64,000 bases of DNA, from assembly GCA_028532985.1 (NCBI GenBank), contig JANCIK010000014.1, forward strand, positions 1 through 64,000, given 5' to 3'. This document shows positions 12,495-24,930 of this stretch, piece by piece. Numbering within the stretch: the stretch's first letter is position 1; every line of letters begins with the position of its first letter. The notes beneath the pieces were generated by a model that saw only the letters and a list, made by a program, of their open reading frames with translations, made no database searches and was not told the origin of the DNA. The translations under genes were made by a program, and so were the position numbers. This stretch comes from Stropharia rugosoannulata. Its lineage: Eukaryota; Basidiomycota; Agaricomycetes; Agaricales; Strophariaceae.

Positions 12495-14393
12495 CACATA
12501 GAACAGTCACATGGTCCCGTACATAATAGTGCATTCAGGACCTAAATATATACTATATGTAATAGTGTCATTCCTGCTGAATCTTATTTTAGATTTGTAC
12601 CATGACTTATAGCCGGACCCGGCTACTAGATATGTACCATAGTCTATAGTCCCATTCTGCCGGAATAAAGGGTCACAGCCACAATTCCCCTCGGCTGGCC
12701 CCCGAGTAACATCCCGATAATGGTCGAATGTAGGAAAGTCGGGAATGCAGAATTGGCTTATTGGAAACCATAGCTCATGTATTGCTAGTATCACTATACA
12801 ACTGCCTCAATTGTGACATGTCTGCTGCTTATAGGATGTTAAAATTTAATACCAAGGTCCGAGACCCTCCGACACTCACACTCTGGTTTTGCTCCGACTT
12901 TATTATTGCACACTACACTTGTAAGTTTGATAACAAATGTATACTGTATATAGACATTACCACTTATAGAACATGTGTATAGCCACATTTCGGGCCGATG
13001 CCGATGCCGATGGACACCGACCTTCCGACCTTATTACTATAGAACAATAATTATTAGAAAACACACATTTTTGTAAAATAATATCTTTAACCACTATTTA
13101 CCTTTGCAAACTTTTAATGTCGGATGTCAGTGGTCGGCGACCGATGTCGGGACCGACAGACACCGATGCTCCCACATTATTATTGCATAACATTTTGCAG
13201 CATAATTATTACCTTAAAACACACATTTTTGCGAAATAATTACTTGCAGCTGTCATTTACCTTGATAAAATTTTAATGTCAGATGCCAACGGTCGGCAAA
13301 GTATTATAGTACAACTTCTTTTATAAAGGCCAGGGCCCAGGTACTGACCCAAGGCTCAAATGTTATGTATAAGCAATGCAACATACTGTTGGTATTAGTG
13401 TGTGTCAATGTTAATTGCCTTCCAACTGCTGACATCCAACATTATGAATTTATCAATGTAAATGGTAGTAAGGCAATTATCATTGACAAAAACACATATT
13501 CTACATTAATAATTATGCCATAAAGTGTTGTGCAATAATAAGGTCGGAATGTCGGTAAAAGTCGGTGTACTATAATACTTTGCCGACCGTTGGCATCTGA
13601 CATTAAAATTTTATCAAGGTAAATGACAGCTGCAAGTAATTATTTCGCAAAAATGTGTGTTTTAAGGTAATAATTATGCTGCAAAATGTTATGCAATAAT
13701 AATGTGGGAGCATCGGTGTCTGTCGGTCCCGACATCGGTCGCCGACCACTGACATCCGACATTAAAAGTTTGCAAAGGTAAATAGTGGTTAAAGATATTA
13801 TTTTACAAAAATGTGTGTTTTCTAATAATTATTGTTCTATAGTAATAAGGTCGGAAGGTCGGTGTCCATCGGCATCGGCATCGGCCCGAAATGTGGCTAT
13901 ACACATGTTCTATAAGTGGTAATGTCTATATACAGTATACATTTGTTATCAAACTTACAAGTGTAGTGTGCAATAATAAAGTCGGAGCAAAACCAGAGTG
14001 TGAGTGTCGGAGGGTCTCGGACCTTGGTATTAAATTTTAACATCCTATAAGCAGCAGACATGTCACAATTGAGGCAGTTGTATAGTGATACTAGCAATAC
14101 ATGAGCTATGGTTTCCAATAAGCCAATTCTGCATTCCCGACTTTCCTACATGGGGCCGACCCGACCATTATCGGGATGTTACTCGGGGGCCAGCCGAGGG
14201 GAATTGTGGCTGTGACCCTTTATTCCGGCAGAATGGGACTATAGACTATGGTACATATCTAGTAGCCGGGTCCGGCTATAAGTCATGGTACAAATCTAAA
14301 ATAAGATTCAGCAGGAATGACACTATTACATATAGTATATATTTAGGTCCTGAATGCACTATTATGTACGGGACCATGTGACTGTTCTATGTG
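12495..14393. mobile_element. Foldback transposon (about 820-bp inverted arms, 254-bp spacer)
   Basis: The left arm, 12495-13312, is the near-perfect reverse complement of the right arm, 13567-14393; the right arm has a 9-bp insertion near 14152. The outer ends read CACATAGAACAGTCACATGG. The flanks carry a 7-bp direct repeat, CCAACCC (12488-12494 and 14394-14400). The arms are themselves built from degenerate subrepeats of about 150-190 bp, marked by AAAATGTGTGTTTT, GCAATAATAA and GTCGG words, and the spacer holds one more diverged unit. This resembles foldback (FB-type) elements with internally repetitive long inverted repeats. There is no transposase: the two mirrored 73-codon frames in the arms are a consequence of the palindrome. 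Confidence 0.88.
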
Positions 14394-14400
14394 CCAACCC
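14394..14400. repeat. Target-site duplication CCAACCC, right copy
   Basis: Partner of 12488-12494. Confidence 0.8.
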
Positions 14401-15755
14401 AGGATCCTACTGTTCAAGTCAATCTAGACGCCGCGCGTACAAACACTTTCTACATCGTCAACACAATGCACGACTTGACTTACCAGTAAGTTCCATCCTG
14501 CGAGATATGTGAGACAATGCGGACTCGGAATATTGAAATTGTTACGTAGATACGGGTTCACTGAAGCGTTGTTCAACTTCCAGAACAACAATTTCGGCAA
14601 GGGCGGTGTGGGGAATGACCAAGTTACCATCTCTGTGCAGGATGCTGCGGGGACTAATAACGCGGACTTCGCTACCCCTGCTGAGTGCGTCTTCGTTCCA
14701 TAACATGGGGGAGGCTGATGCGGACTGACAATTATATGTAGCGGACAATCAGGTAGAATGAGTGGGTACCATATCGGCACTTGATACAGAAACGGATATA
14801 GCTTATTGGGACATTAGGGATGTTCTTGTGGACATTCACGGCAGTAAATCCATACACTCGGTATAAAGAGAGTGTTACTGACACCTTGACAGCCCGAGAG
14901 AGATGGCGCTCTGGAGAACGACATCGTCACACATGAGATGACTCACGGCGTCACTAACCGCATGACAGGCGGAGGAACTGGTAGGTGCCTCCAGACGACG
15001 GAAGCCGGAGGGATGGGGGAAGGATGGTCTGATACCATGGCTATGTACGTCTGTCCTTCCTGTGCTAGTTATGCTGATTAAGACTCGACTTTGCCAGATG
15101 GAACGAAATGACCCCGACGGCGACTCCTGATTTCGTCCTTGGACAGTATGTGACTAACAACCCGGCTGGCATCCGGTCGCATCCTTACTCCACCAATATG
15201 TAAGCTTATTACTATTTGATTCAATGGGTGAACTCACAAGAACTTTCCGAAGGACGGTAAACCCATTGACATACGCCGACCTTCAAACGCGTACAGAAGT
15301 CCACGGTAATCCAGCATCTTATCCCATTTCATCGAGGTTGTGATACTGAAGCATGGATTGTAGCCATTGGCGAGGTGTGGGCGAACATGCTTTACAACGT
15401 CTATGCCAACCTTGTGGGGATTCATGGTTTCTCTCCTGATGCGCGCACGGATGCTACTACATCAGAAGGGAATGTCGTCTTCATGCATCTGTTCATCGAC
15501 TCACTCCCTATCCAGCCTTTCAACCCTACTTGTAAGTCAATGTGCGCCGTATTTCATGATTGATATCTAACAAATTCCACTCACCATGCAGTCTTGAACG
15601 CTCGTGATGCTTGGCTACAGGCGGACGTAAATCGCTTCGGAGGAGCGAATGCCTGCGCTCTTTGGGATGCGTTCGCTAGCCGTGGACTCGGCGTCGGCGC
15701 GGCGAACCACACCAATAACTTTGAACTCCCTCCTGCTTGCCCTTCGCCAAACTGA

Positions 15756-16495
15756 CAGAAGTTACGCATTGATTAGGCCAACATATGCGCTGTATGAAAG
15801 ACTGCTTGAATAAATTGCATTATCTGATGATGTGAAAGTTATCTGACTATTAAACATTACTATGTACCGAAGGGTATCACGGGCGAATCTGGAATGGTAC
15901 TTCACTTACTGCAGTCAGAGTTCTCTACTAAACGAATCCTGGTGAGTCAGCACAGAAGGACAATTGAAGCATGAACGAACGTGGGGAGCCTAAAATAGCA
16001 AGACGTGCTTACACGGTCATAGATACCGACCGGTAGAGTGAAGGTTCTGATGATCACTCTTTTGACATGCACATTGACCAACCAAGTACCGTCCTATTTA
16101 TACTGAGAAGAGGCAGTGAGTCAAGAGGAGGAAGAAGCTCGGATGGCGCAGGGCGCGCCGCCGTCGACAACGCGATAGGGTAATGCACGTGACCTGATCC
16201 GAATAAGGCTCCCCGTGAGCAGATAACGGGGCTGGGGCGGGAGGGGGTCGGCTTGCTCCTGCTCCACCACTGCAGCAGCCAACAACGCGAAACACCCTCT
16301 TCTTATTTCGTCTCGTCTCATAGTCTGGCATTTATTTGCTACAGACTCGATTCCCTCACCTCAACAGCTTCGTTTATTGGATTTCTGCTTCTTACTACTC
16401 TGACTCATATTGTGAGTTATCGCGCCCTTGCTTATTCACATTCCTTCCCACTGACTTACGCCCAAAGTCTACTATAAACCATATATTATATCTTA
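15756..16495. other. Intergenic region between fungalysin and BCAS3-like genes
   Basis: It holds the fungalysin 3' flank and the presumed promoter of the next gene, with a pyrimidine-rich stretch at 16250-16490 just before the ATG at 16496. No other feature is seen. Confidence 0.4.
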
Positions 16496-19400
16496 ATGCC
16501 CTCTCGCTCCTCTCGAAATAATGCCTGCAAGCATGCCACGACCCCTGTCCATAGCAACAGCAGCTCTACCAGCAGGGCTACCTCGAGCGATACCAGAGAC
16601 TCGGACCAACCACGGCAACCGCAGCCTTCATCTGCACAGCGCCAGACAAGGTCTACACTACAGTTCTCACCTCCAGCTCATCTACCTACGCCCCTCCCTG
16701 ACAAGGACGTAGTTCCGGCGCCATCCGCAGACCTGCTAGGCTTCGCGTCGTTGGACACACCAGCGCAGGACAGCTCTGGGCAATTCATGGACTTCACCAA
16801 CTCACCAACACCTTCTCGGGGAGATGTATATATGCACTCTACTTCTCTCCTAGATGGCGACCATTACGGGGAAGCCGAGTCTAGCGAAGATGCCCCCGTT
16901 TATCGCTCGCCGCCTTACCGCGAGGCCCTACGACTCCCTGACCTTGATGAAGAACGATCTCCACTTCCCCTGCCCATCCTTCCTCGGTTCCATCCCCGGA
17001 ACCAGGACGCACAAGATGAAGAGGGGCAGAAGGAAACGGATGTGCGGACTTTGACGCCCTCATATGCTCGGTACGTTCCTCGTTCCTCCTTCTTTGTTCT
17101 TCATTTCCCTCCTGGTATTGCTTATTCTCTTTCGCTCTCTTCTTTCTACCGTGTTCGACAACGTGCACTGTTTATTATTGGTTGTGGAATTCGACAGTGT
17201 TCGATGGGCACTATATGCTATTTATACGCGTTGACAGGTCGGAATAACGTTGGATATCCTTTTATGCCGTTGGGGTCTCCGCTTTTCCTGGAATGGGGTG
17301 CATTTTAGCCTTCATGCGCTTTGAGCTGCGGTATTTGTCGAATGGATTGCAGTCCTGAGGAGGCGATCGTTGGATTTCTGTCTCACTTGCAGCCCCGCAA
17401 GTGTATTCAGGCCAGTTGAACATCATTCAACTCCTCATGGCGTGATTCTGTGGCCATTCTTTATGCGTCGATGGTTTCGACGGGGATTAAATCATTGCCT
17501 CCCTGTGATATGATCCATTCCGGTTTAGGGCTCAGCATTTGTTGTGCTCGCACACGTGGGCTAAGCACTTCAACTCTATGCTAGCATTGTGGCTTTCTTT
17601 GATCCCAGTCAACCGGTATGGGATCCTGGGGATCCTGCCCGTCTGCCCATCTCAGCTTGCGCCCCTATGACCATCACGAAAAAGACTTTTGATCGGAGGG
17701 CACTTTAGGAAAGTGCAATCAGATCATCAATTGATGGGGCCTTTAACTACTTTAGGACGTCATGAGATGCCTTGGCATGCCCTGGCATGCTTTGAATTTT
17801 CATGCAACGTGGGGAAATAAAGCCAGCTTGAACGACTTTTCCCACCTTCATTGTTGATTTTCAAACAATAAAATGATACACATTCTGTGGGTGACATGCC
17901 AATTCAAGTACTTCAAATAGTCCGATAATTTGATTATGTAAGCCTATCCAATATCACACTAAGTCGACTAAGTCCTCTAAGTTCACTTGCACTTCACTCT
18001 TGTGTTCCCCACCCCCCTCACCCAACTTTACTTGTATGCTTGGGCTTCACTCTACTCAGGCAGTTTTGATGGCTGCTACCTTGTTGGATCCTGACCTGGG
18101 CTTAGGGCAGACAAGGATGGATCATGGAATGGGCCTGTTCCAATAGAGATTGCTGTATATCGTCGGAACGGTGAACCGCATTATCAAACGGTTTTTTGGT
18201 GCGTCTTCAGTTCATTTATACGTTTCTAACGCATCCAAGAACATCCATAACGAAGCAGTATTCGACGCGAGAACTGGTGATCATTTTGGGACCCCTATTG
18301 GAATATATCACTATTTTCTTTCTTTTCTGTTTCTTCCGAACCCTCGGTCACCCCAGCTTCATAATGTGGGCAATTATGCGATTCTAACGAGCCCAAGACC
18401 GAAGATTTTGGTTGTCTGGAAGGCCAGAACCAGCTATGTCTCTCTCCTTCCCCTGTTTTCCGATGTTTTATCGATTTTAAAGGTATGTGTTGGATTTATT
18501 GCGTCGTTCTTTTCACATATGAGCTCCTGAAGATTAGGGGATTCCATAGAGTGCTTGAACGTTCGATTCCGACACCTGGAAGCCATACAACTGTGATGTG
18601 CTCCTCCTGCCCCTGGACTGCCTCTGCTTGAAAGTGCCATAACTCCAGATCCTGTCTACCTTTACTCTCAATTCTTTTTGAACCTTCAAGAGCATCTTAG
18701 TCCCCTGCCAAACGTCTCCAAGATCATGCCAATTCATCCAGTACTTGCCAAGTATCATCTTATAGGTGTCAAGTCCCCCTAGGACGCATTTTCCCTCATA
18801 TATCTGTCAATACCCGGCCAAACAGTATGATCTTTGCATTTCCTGGTTCGTCTCATTAATACCTATCGAACAGTACCATTAATTGCGCGATTTGACAAGC
18901 TTGAGGGCGATCTCACTCTGTGTGTCCTCCTACCCCTAGGTGGGACAAATTAATTCATAGGTGCGCTTCTAGATGTCCTGAGTGTCTCAAACTTTGGGAA
19001 AACTTACTCAACTACATAAGGTACCCTCTCCTGTGACGGATTAATTTTTGGGGCCACTAAGCGCCCTTCATCTCAAGTTGCTAGTCAACTTCGGAGTTTT
19101 GGAGTATTTCTTTGATTCTGACATAGGTTCGTCTCCAATCTCCTTAATTCTTTCTATGATGAACTCACCTTGATTGTAGCTTTCTAACGAGCCCTCAAAC
19201 GCTATATATCGTCGCTTGGAATCCAAAAATCCGCCATGTACTCCTCCTCCCCCTCCCTCCTCCAGGTAAAGTACTTCATATCTTGGGTTCCAGTTCGTAT
19301 TTTTGGCTAATTCTTTTTGGAGTCTTTTACTATAGATATGTATCGACTAATCGACCAGTTTATGGCGTCCGATACGCCCTCAATATCCGATGTCCCTATT

Positions 19401-22400
19401 GACCATATGACTACTATTGCAGAGTTGAATATCATCTCCTTCCTTCAATTTTCAACAAAGGCTTTCGCAACTTGGCATGTTTATTCACCATTTATGTGGG
19501 GTTTGAACGCGTTCCTTACACAAATTTTGAGACTCCTGGATGCCTGTGAGTAGCCATGTCCTCCTCCATCTCCCTGTCTTGGACTAATTTTGCTCTAAGT
19601 TGGGAACTACTTCTTCAATTGTGTCGCGGTTTTTTTGAGCTTCTTCGCGTTAATTCAGGCTTTCTAACGAGCCCCTGAACGCGTTATTCCGAGCAGAATT
19701 ACCATCTTCATAAGCGCCCTATCACTGTGTTGTATTATATGTATCTACATGAATACTGTATTATCTAGTGTAGTTAGAGTCAATATATAACTTGTTTTTT
19801 ATAAGAAGTTTGAATAGTACTTGTTAAATGGCATTATATATAAACATCTTTGAATGATACAAGGCCCATCTGGTGGATCCTAGGATGCCTTGAGCTGCCC
19901 TGGATTGCCTTGGGAAAGTTGTACCTGGTTGTTTGCAGAGGGACCTTGCCCTGAGTGCACCTAAGGGCCCTGGCTGCTTTGCATGCCCTGGCTGCCTTAG
20001 GATCTCTAAGGCTGTGCCAGGGAGATACAAAGCCCCTGGGGACAAAAGTCATTTTCCTGATGACTGTCATTGAACCGTCTTTGTTGGTGGTCATCTTTTA
20101 CTAGAATTGTTTATTCTATGTCCATCTTCCAACATTTTTTGACTAAACTTACTGATACTCTTGCCAACAGTTCCTCCATCTCTCCTGTCACCTCTCCCGG
20201 CCCGCCTGCTCTAAGCAACGCTCATGTACGATACCCCTCAGGCGGCCCTGCCAGTTTGGCGACCTCAAGTGGTACTTTAGACTCTATGAGTCGCACCATT
20301 CGAGGCTACGTCCCCACTAATGGCCCTGCTGCGGCTGCACCACGCGTGTCAAGGCCAGACGTTGGACATGCTGTTCTCAGCCCGACTGATGGGCGCGGGA
20401 CGATGATGAAGAATTACACGGACAGGTCGAGGATGCAGCAAGAGTACGAGAGGGAGTATGAGCGGGCAGGGGCAGAGGAGGGCAAGGGCGAGGAGGGGGG
20501 ATATTATGGCTACGGCTACGGCGCTGGCGATTAGCGAGGTTACAGACGCGGAGAGGCTGGGCATGACTATGCATACGAAGGTTACCCAAACTCGCCCCCG
20601 CCTCCCCACCCCGCTGCGCTAGCGGGGGGTGGGCATCACATGGCGACTACGAGCAACAGCAGTACATATACCCGCAAGATACTGCCCATTACCTATCAGA
20701 GTCTCAGCAGGGCCGAGTATATCCCAGACAGCCGCAGCCGCAGCCCAGCCAAAACCAGCAAGTCCACTGACAGCAGCATAGCGCGTCGGAGCGCATCATG
20801 GGATCGGGTCTTGCTCAGGCTATACGCCGTGGAGCGGCTGCTGGCGCAAGTGTGGTCGGTGGGGTGCGCGGCGCGCAGAAGATGGCTTCCTGGACGGGTA
20901 TGGCAAAGGAGGGCGGAGACAAGGTGCAATGGGCGAGATGGGATATATTAAACGGACAGTGAGTCTCGTTATTTTCAGACACATTTTCCTTGCTGATGAC
21001 TTACCGTTACTGTTATGTAGACGGATTCTTCTCATCGCCTACCCTGCTGCGCTCCAGATATGGAGCTGCGCAGACCTTGGTGCACTAAAGGAACTTGTTC
21101 ATCTCGATCTCGGCAACCCAGAATGGACCCTCATGCTGGGAGGTTCTGATCCTGTCTCCTATGACGGGAAGGAATGTACTCGCGTCATTCACACTGCTAT
21201 TCTTCCGAGCATCGGCGCTACGCTGGAGAAAGACTTTCTACAGGATAACCGACCACTTCTGGGCTTGTTATGAGTCTCCATACCCAGTATTACTTACTAC
21301 CAATGGTTACACGATTGTAGACTTGAACGCGCTGAAAGTACGGCTGGCGGGTACGACAACATAGAGGACGAGTGTCGGACGTTTTTCGTGGTATACTCTC
21401 TACGCTCACACCAGGTTGTAAAGATGCGCGCTCTTCCTGGTAGTGCCGCACAATTTGAAGCAAATGGACATATTATTGCGATCGTACGTATATTGTTGGT
21501 CTCCAATATATGTCGTTTACTGATGCATCCGGGCTGCGTTAGGGTACAACGGCCCCACCCAGCATTCATATTTTATCTTCAACGACATTTAACACTTTAC
21601 ATATTATTCCATCTGCCCAACACGCGCCTTACGCACCAGCGTCACTTGTAAATATATCCCCTTCAACAGCAGCATTATCTATTACGAACAAGGTTATGAA
21701 CACGGTCTATTCCAGTGCCGCTTCGACGTCTGCAAACGCAATATCTATAACGAACAAGACCACGACTTCAGCTCAGGCAAGCTCTGTATCATTAAGACTC
21801 GGATTCGCGACTGAAGGAGCCCTGGATGACCCGACAGAACCATCTTATCCTGTCTTCACTCTCTCTGGTCGCCTCATTGCATATGCATCGGCTTCCCCCT
21901 CTTCCGGGCCATTTACCAAAGGCGGCGCAAGTGGCCAGAGCAGCGCCAACGACAAGTCTTCCTGCCGCCTATCGTCATCATCCGCTGGCTCGGGTCCCCG
22001 CTCTGCGGGAGGCAATCCATCGAATTTTAACTCTTCGTCCCCATTCGGCTTTGGGCTTGGCCGTCTCTCTGGGATGACACAGGTACAGGCGACGGATGTG
22101 GGTAACGCAGTTGGAAAAGTTAGTGAGGGCGCGATGAGGGTCGGCAAGTCAGTGCTCGGGGGGATGAAGTTCCTTGGAGGCATGGTTCTTGACGCGGCCA
22201 GGAGTCGTGTTTCAACCGGCGCGAGTGGGGGAGGTGGGGTCTCAGTGGGGCAGGGTGTTCATTCGGCATATGGTCAAGCACCAGGACCTGAGGGGCGAAT
22301 TAGGGCGTTTACTGGCCCGGGGACGAAGTTTGTGTCACGCAGCGCTCCGGATGAGAATGCGGGCAAGCTGGGCGCCCTGTCCAATGAGGGCAGCGCGGGA

Positions 22401-22655
22401 GCACAGAATACTCGACGATACTCAAACGGTTCGACTTTATCTGCATGGGACGGACGTAGTGCAAGCGGGGAGTCACCTCCCAGCCCCGTTTCCAGTACGG
22501 GGAACAATGTGGTCGCGCCTGCAACGCGTCCCGTTATGGAAACCAAGACGGTCGAGCTGCCTAGCGCACGCTCAAGCCTTTGCCAAACATGCACGGCATG
22601 GCATGCCGCATCGCCTTGGCATCTTGGGACACCAGGTACCCTCGTTACCTGTTAG
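16496..22655 (+). CDS. BCAS3-like WD-repeat protein gene, C-terminus broken
   Basis: The ATG at 16496 opens a long Ser/Pro-rich exon to about 17070 (DDGDHYGEAESSEDAPVY-like acidic stretch, then LPLPILPRFHP). Coding resumes at about 20171 with SSSISPVTSPGPP. The WD-type core follows: GDKVQWARWDILNG (20905-20955), RRILLIAYPAALQIW after an intron, DNRPLLGL, FFVVYSLRSHQVVKM, PPSIHILSSTTFNTLHII, then YPVFTLSGRLIAYAS (about 21848-21890). These blocks match the arrangement in fungal BCAS3/PHAF2-type beta-propeller proteins, which bind phosphoinositides in autophagy. Linking the first exon to the core is inference; copy 1 of the 2.4-kb element lies between them. After 22592 the sequence no longer reads as BCAS3 and the frame stops at 22655, so the C-terminal BCAS3 domain is missing. 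Probably a truncated gene. Confidence 0.6.
17672..20062. mobile_element. 2.4-kb non-autonomous TIR element, copy 1
   Basis: Near-identical to 45163-47571 over its whole length, with the largest differences at about 18000-18150. The ends form an imperfect inverted repeat: CATCACGAAAAAGACTTTTG on the left, and CATCAGGAAAATGACTTTTG as the reverse complement of the right end. It is flanked by AC on both sides (17670-17671 and 20063-20064). Both ends carry runs of GCCTTGGCATGCCCTGG-like words. No transposase is encoded; open frames are short. The interior holds degenerate modules that each begin TTTCTAACGAGCCC. It sits in the presumed first intron of the BCAS3-like gene. Confidence 0.8.
22537..22592 (+). 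repeat. 56-bp inverted repeat, left copy (in BCAS3-like frame)
   Basis: The exact reverse complement lies at 23593-23648; the two copies bracket exactly 1000 bp. On the plus strand this copy is coding in the BCAS3-like frame (METKTVELPSARSSL). Confidence 0.85.
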
Positions 22656-22794
22656 GGGTGTTTATTAAGTGTGCACCGTATATCGCAGTTGTACAGTATA
22701 TATACAAAAACTACTATGCGGACACATTAACAGGCTCCCTGAGGAATGTCGCGAATGTATGAGCATGGTAAACATTGTGTGACCGTAAGTGTAA

Positions 22795-23603
22795 TTACTT
22801 TCTAGACCGAAGTTTGTTCTTGATTGACTGAGTAGAACTGTTTGTGTCGCAAGCACTACCCTCGTCTAATGGTGTTAAAGCGGCCAATCCCATCCAAATG
22901 CAATATTTGTTGCACTTGTGCTGCTTAGGAAAGTCAAGGAACGCTTCCTTGACGTTTCCATCTCCAAACAGATTCTCGCCCAAGTCTCTGTGAGTATATA
23001 GTGTCAAAACTGCAAAACAAGTTACAAATTAATTGAAAACAAAACATACGGATTGGTTATAATTTGCGGATCAGTCAGAAGAGTCTTTCCACCTAGTGCA
23101 CATTTGTCAGTAGTTGTAATATGAGTCACAGTAGGAGTCCGCGTACCTTGGCAGTCTGAAGTATAGACTTGCTTGTTTGTTTTGACGTACTGAATGTGCT
23201 GAATAAAGCAGAGGAAAAGTCCGGTAGTATACCCATCTTCATCTGGATCCTGGAGAGGAGTGGCATCGGCATTGTGGATGTATTTGATGAAGGGAAGCTG
23301 TTGGCCTTTGATTATCTCCTCGATTAGATAAACTGCACGATTAGTGATAGGTGCAGAAGTCGAAGGATCGATGTCGCATTGGGGAATAACAACAGCCCCA
23401 TCAACAAATCGCAATCTAGGAATAATAAAGTCGGCAGGAGAGCCGTGAGTTGAAATGTGATGGTCAATGAAAGTGTACGCAAAGTTGAGAAGTGAATGGG
23501 CCCATGCCAACATATTAGCTTCGATCAGAACTAACTGGCCTTCATCAACAAGAGAAAGTCGAGCAATTGCTTTCCTGTTCTGTTTAAATTCAATGTTTGG
23601 CAA
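22795..23603 (-). pseudogene. Alpha-type protein kinase, C-terminal fragment
   Basis: Minus-strand exons with short introns encode the C-lobe of an atypical alpha-kinase (MHCK/EF2K type). Visible motifs are RAVYLIEE, a catalytic-region block FIQHIQYVKT followed by SDCQG (the D-x-Q-G signature), LLTDPQI after the first intron, and a C-terminal zinc-type motif HKCNKYC preceded by GDGNVKEAF. Introns lie at about 23093-23146 and 23010-23050; the stop is at 22795. The N-terminal lobe with the ATP-binding Lys is absent, because the frame meets a stop inside the 56-bp inverted repeat. The fragment is therefore 5'-truncated. Its orientation is opposite to the BCAS3-like gene that ends beside it. Confidence 0.8.
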
Positions 23604-23648
23604 AGGCTTGAGCGTGCGCTAGGCAGCTCGACCGTCTTGGTTTCCATA
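23593..23648 (-). repeat. 56-bp inverted repeat, right copy (at truncated kinase start)
   Basis: Reverse complement of 22537-22592. On the minus strand it runs straight into the alpha-kinase frame, which has a TAG stop inside the repeat. Confidence 0.85.
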
Positions 23649-23649
23649 C

Positions 23650-24450
23650 AACCGTGGCCTTGGCCTGTAATCTTCAAGGTAAGTTGAACACGTATATCAA
23701 AGTTAAGATTATATTAAACTGTAATGTGATATTTTGCATGCCGCAGACGTGTACCCGCGCATCCTGAGCATGGACCAGACGACTACGCATTGTACTACAT
23801 ATCGGGGCACCTATCCCACCTCCATATCCGCGGTGTAGTGAATGCTTTGAGCAGAGCATCATGTTAGGTGAATCAGACATCTGGATGTCTGGGAATAGCA
23901 CTTCGGGTCACGGAGGTTGCGATTTACATTCACGAGACGTCAGCGCACCCAGGTAAGTACATGTTCAATTTCCATGTCTACTGTGCCTATCACGGCTTCG
24001 AGTTCACCATGAAACTGAAGGTTTAAACCAAGGATCGTGGTTCACACATGACATACACGCCGCAGTGCTATCGCATTTCCACCACCCCGTAAGTGTAAGT
24101 TGAACTCATAAAATATAACCCAAACATGATCTAATACGGTGCTATCAGGTGTCCGAACGTCTGGGTATTTGGTGGCCGGTTACAGACGGCGCGATTTACA
24201 TGCGCGAGACATCTCAGGTAAGCCCCGTGCCTATCGTACTAGATGCGGCTCGCCATGGAACCTGGCGCACATGGGCGCTCGGACGTCCAGAAAAGGGACG
24301 GAAATCCCGTACGACCGTGTGGGTAAGCACGACGCAAACACATTGAGTGCGGAGGGCCGGGACAGGCTGGACAACGGTCACCTGAGCGGTAAATTGAGTA
24401 TGCGACGGATTAGAGAGACTAACGGCATAGTGGAGGAGCACGTACCCTGA
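23650..24450 (+). other. Possible exon remnants, product unknown
   Basis: Short open blocks are bordered by GT-AG sites. One at about 23770-23860 reads DDYALYYISGHLSHLHIRG. Two later blocks resemble each other (EVAIYIHETSA near 23915 and DGAIYMRETSQ near 24190), suggesting a duplicated exon. No frame links them all and no family is recognised. Confidence 0.3.
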
Positions 24451-24930
24451 GCCAAATTCCTGCATTGCCTGTCGTACTAACCACCCCACGCACGAACGGC
24501 CCCAAAGCTCTACCCACCCACCTCCACGCGCTCTATTGGCTGAGCCCCGGACCCTCGTGTACACTCCGTCCGTCCCCACCTCCCCATCCTGCGCCCGCCA
24601 TCCATACATCGTACTACTCCACGCATGCCACCCGCAGGACCGCACACCAACACAACCCACAATGTCTTCATGGGCATCGAGGAGTTCCAGGCAGGTCGGA
24701 TGGGGCGGGACCATAGCACGACGCCAGGAAACAGGACGTGATGAAATGAACACGCACGGGATGGAGAGGGTCTGGTCGAGGGGCAGGACGACGCACATAC
24801 GTGCTCACACGCACGGGTCAGGCATGACAGACACGAGGAAGGGAAACCACATGCGGGGCCTACGAGTATGACGCTGCGCTTGGCGTTGCGGGCGCCGCTA
24901 CGGAGCGGGAGGGGGTAGCCCAGAAACAAA
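24450..24930. repeat. Dispersed repeat family, copy A (diverged)
   Basis: It shares with 25590-26240 a pyrimidine-rich left part (ctctacccac, cctccacgcgctc) and a block around CACAATGTCTTCATG followed by gcatcgagg. It contains no plausible gene; open frames on both strands overlap each other. Confidence 0.45.

Larger units (their letters stand above)
11182..15755 (+). pseudogene. Fungalysin (M36 secreted metallopeptidase) gene, disrupted by a foldback element
   Basis: Extracellular zinc endopeptidase of family M36, made as a preproenzyme. The ATG at 11182 opens a signal peptide (MRLPFKNLLTVSILPIAYAS). Exons to 12294 encode the FTP-type propeptide region. From about 12400 the mature domain begins. 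After the insertion it resumes with QDPTVQVNLDAARTN and continues as [12 protein letters not shown]. The zinc motif HEMTH lies at 14932-14946, followed by [19 protein letters not shown] and GEGWSD, the third-ligand region. The C-terminal block includes AIGEVWANMLYNVYANL and the stop is at 15753-15755. At least ten short GT-AG introns are visible. The 1.9-kb insertion at 12495-14393 splits the mature domain. Deleting it plus one CCAACCC copy gives continuous QDPTQDPT coding, so the rest of the gene looks otherwise intact. Confidence 0.88.

Noticed and set aside
12761..14118. Identical 73-codon frames on opposite strands
   Set aside because: They are mirror images produced by the foldback arms, not a duplicated gene.
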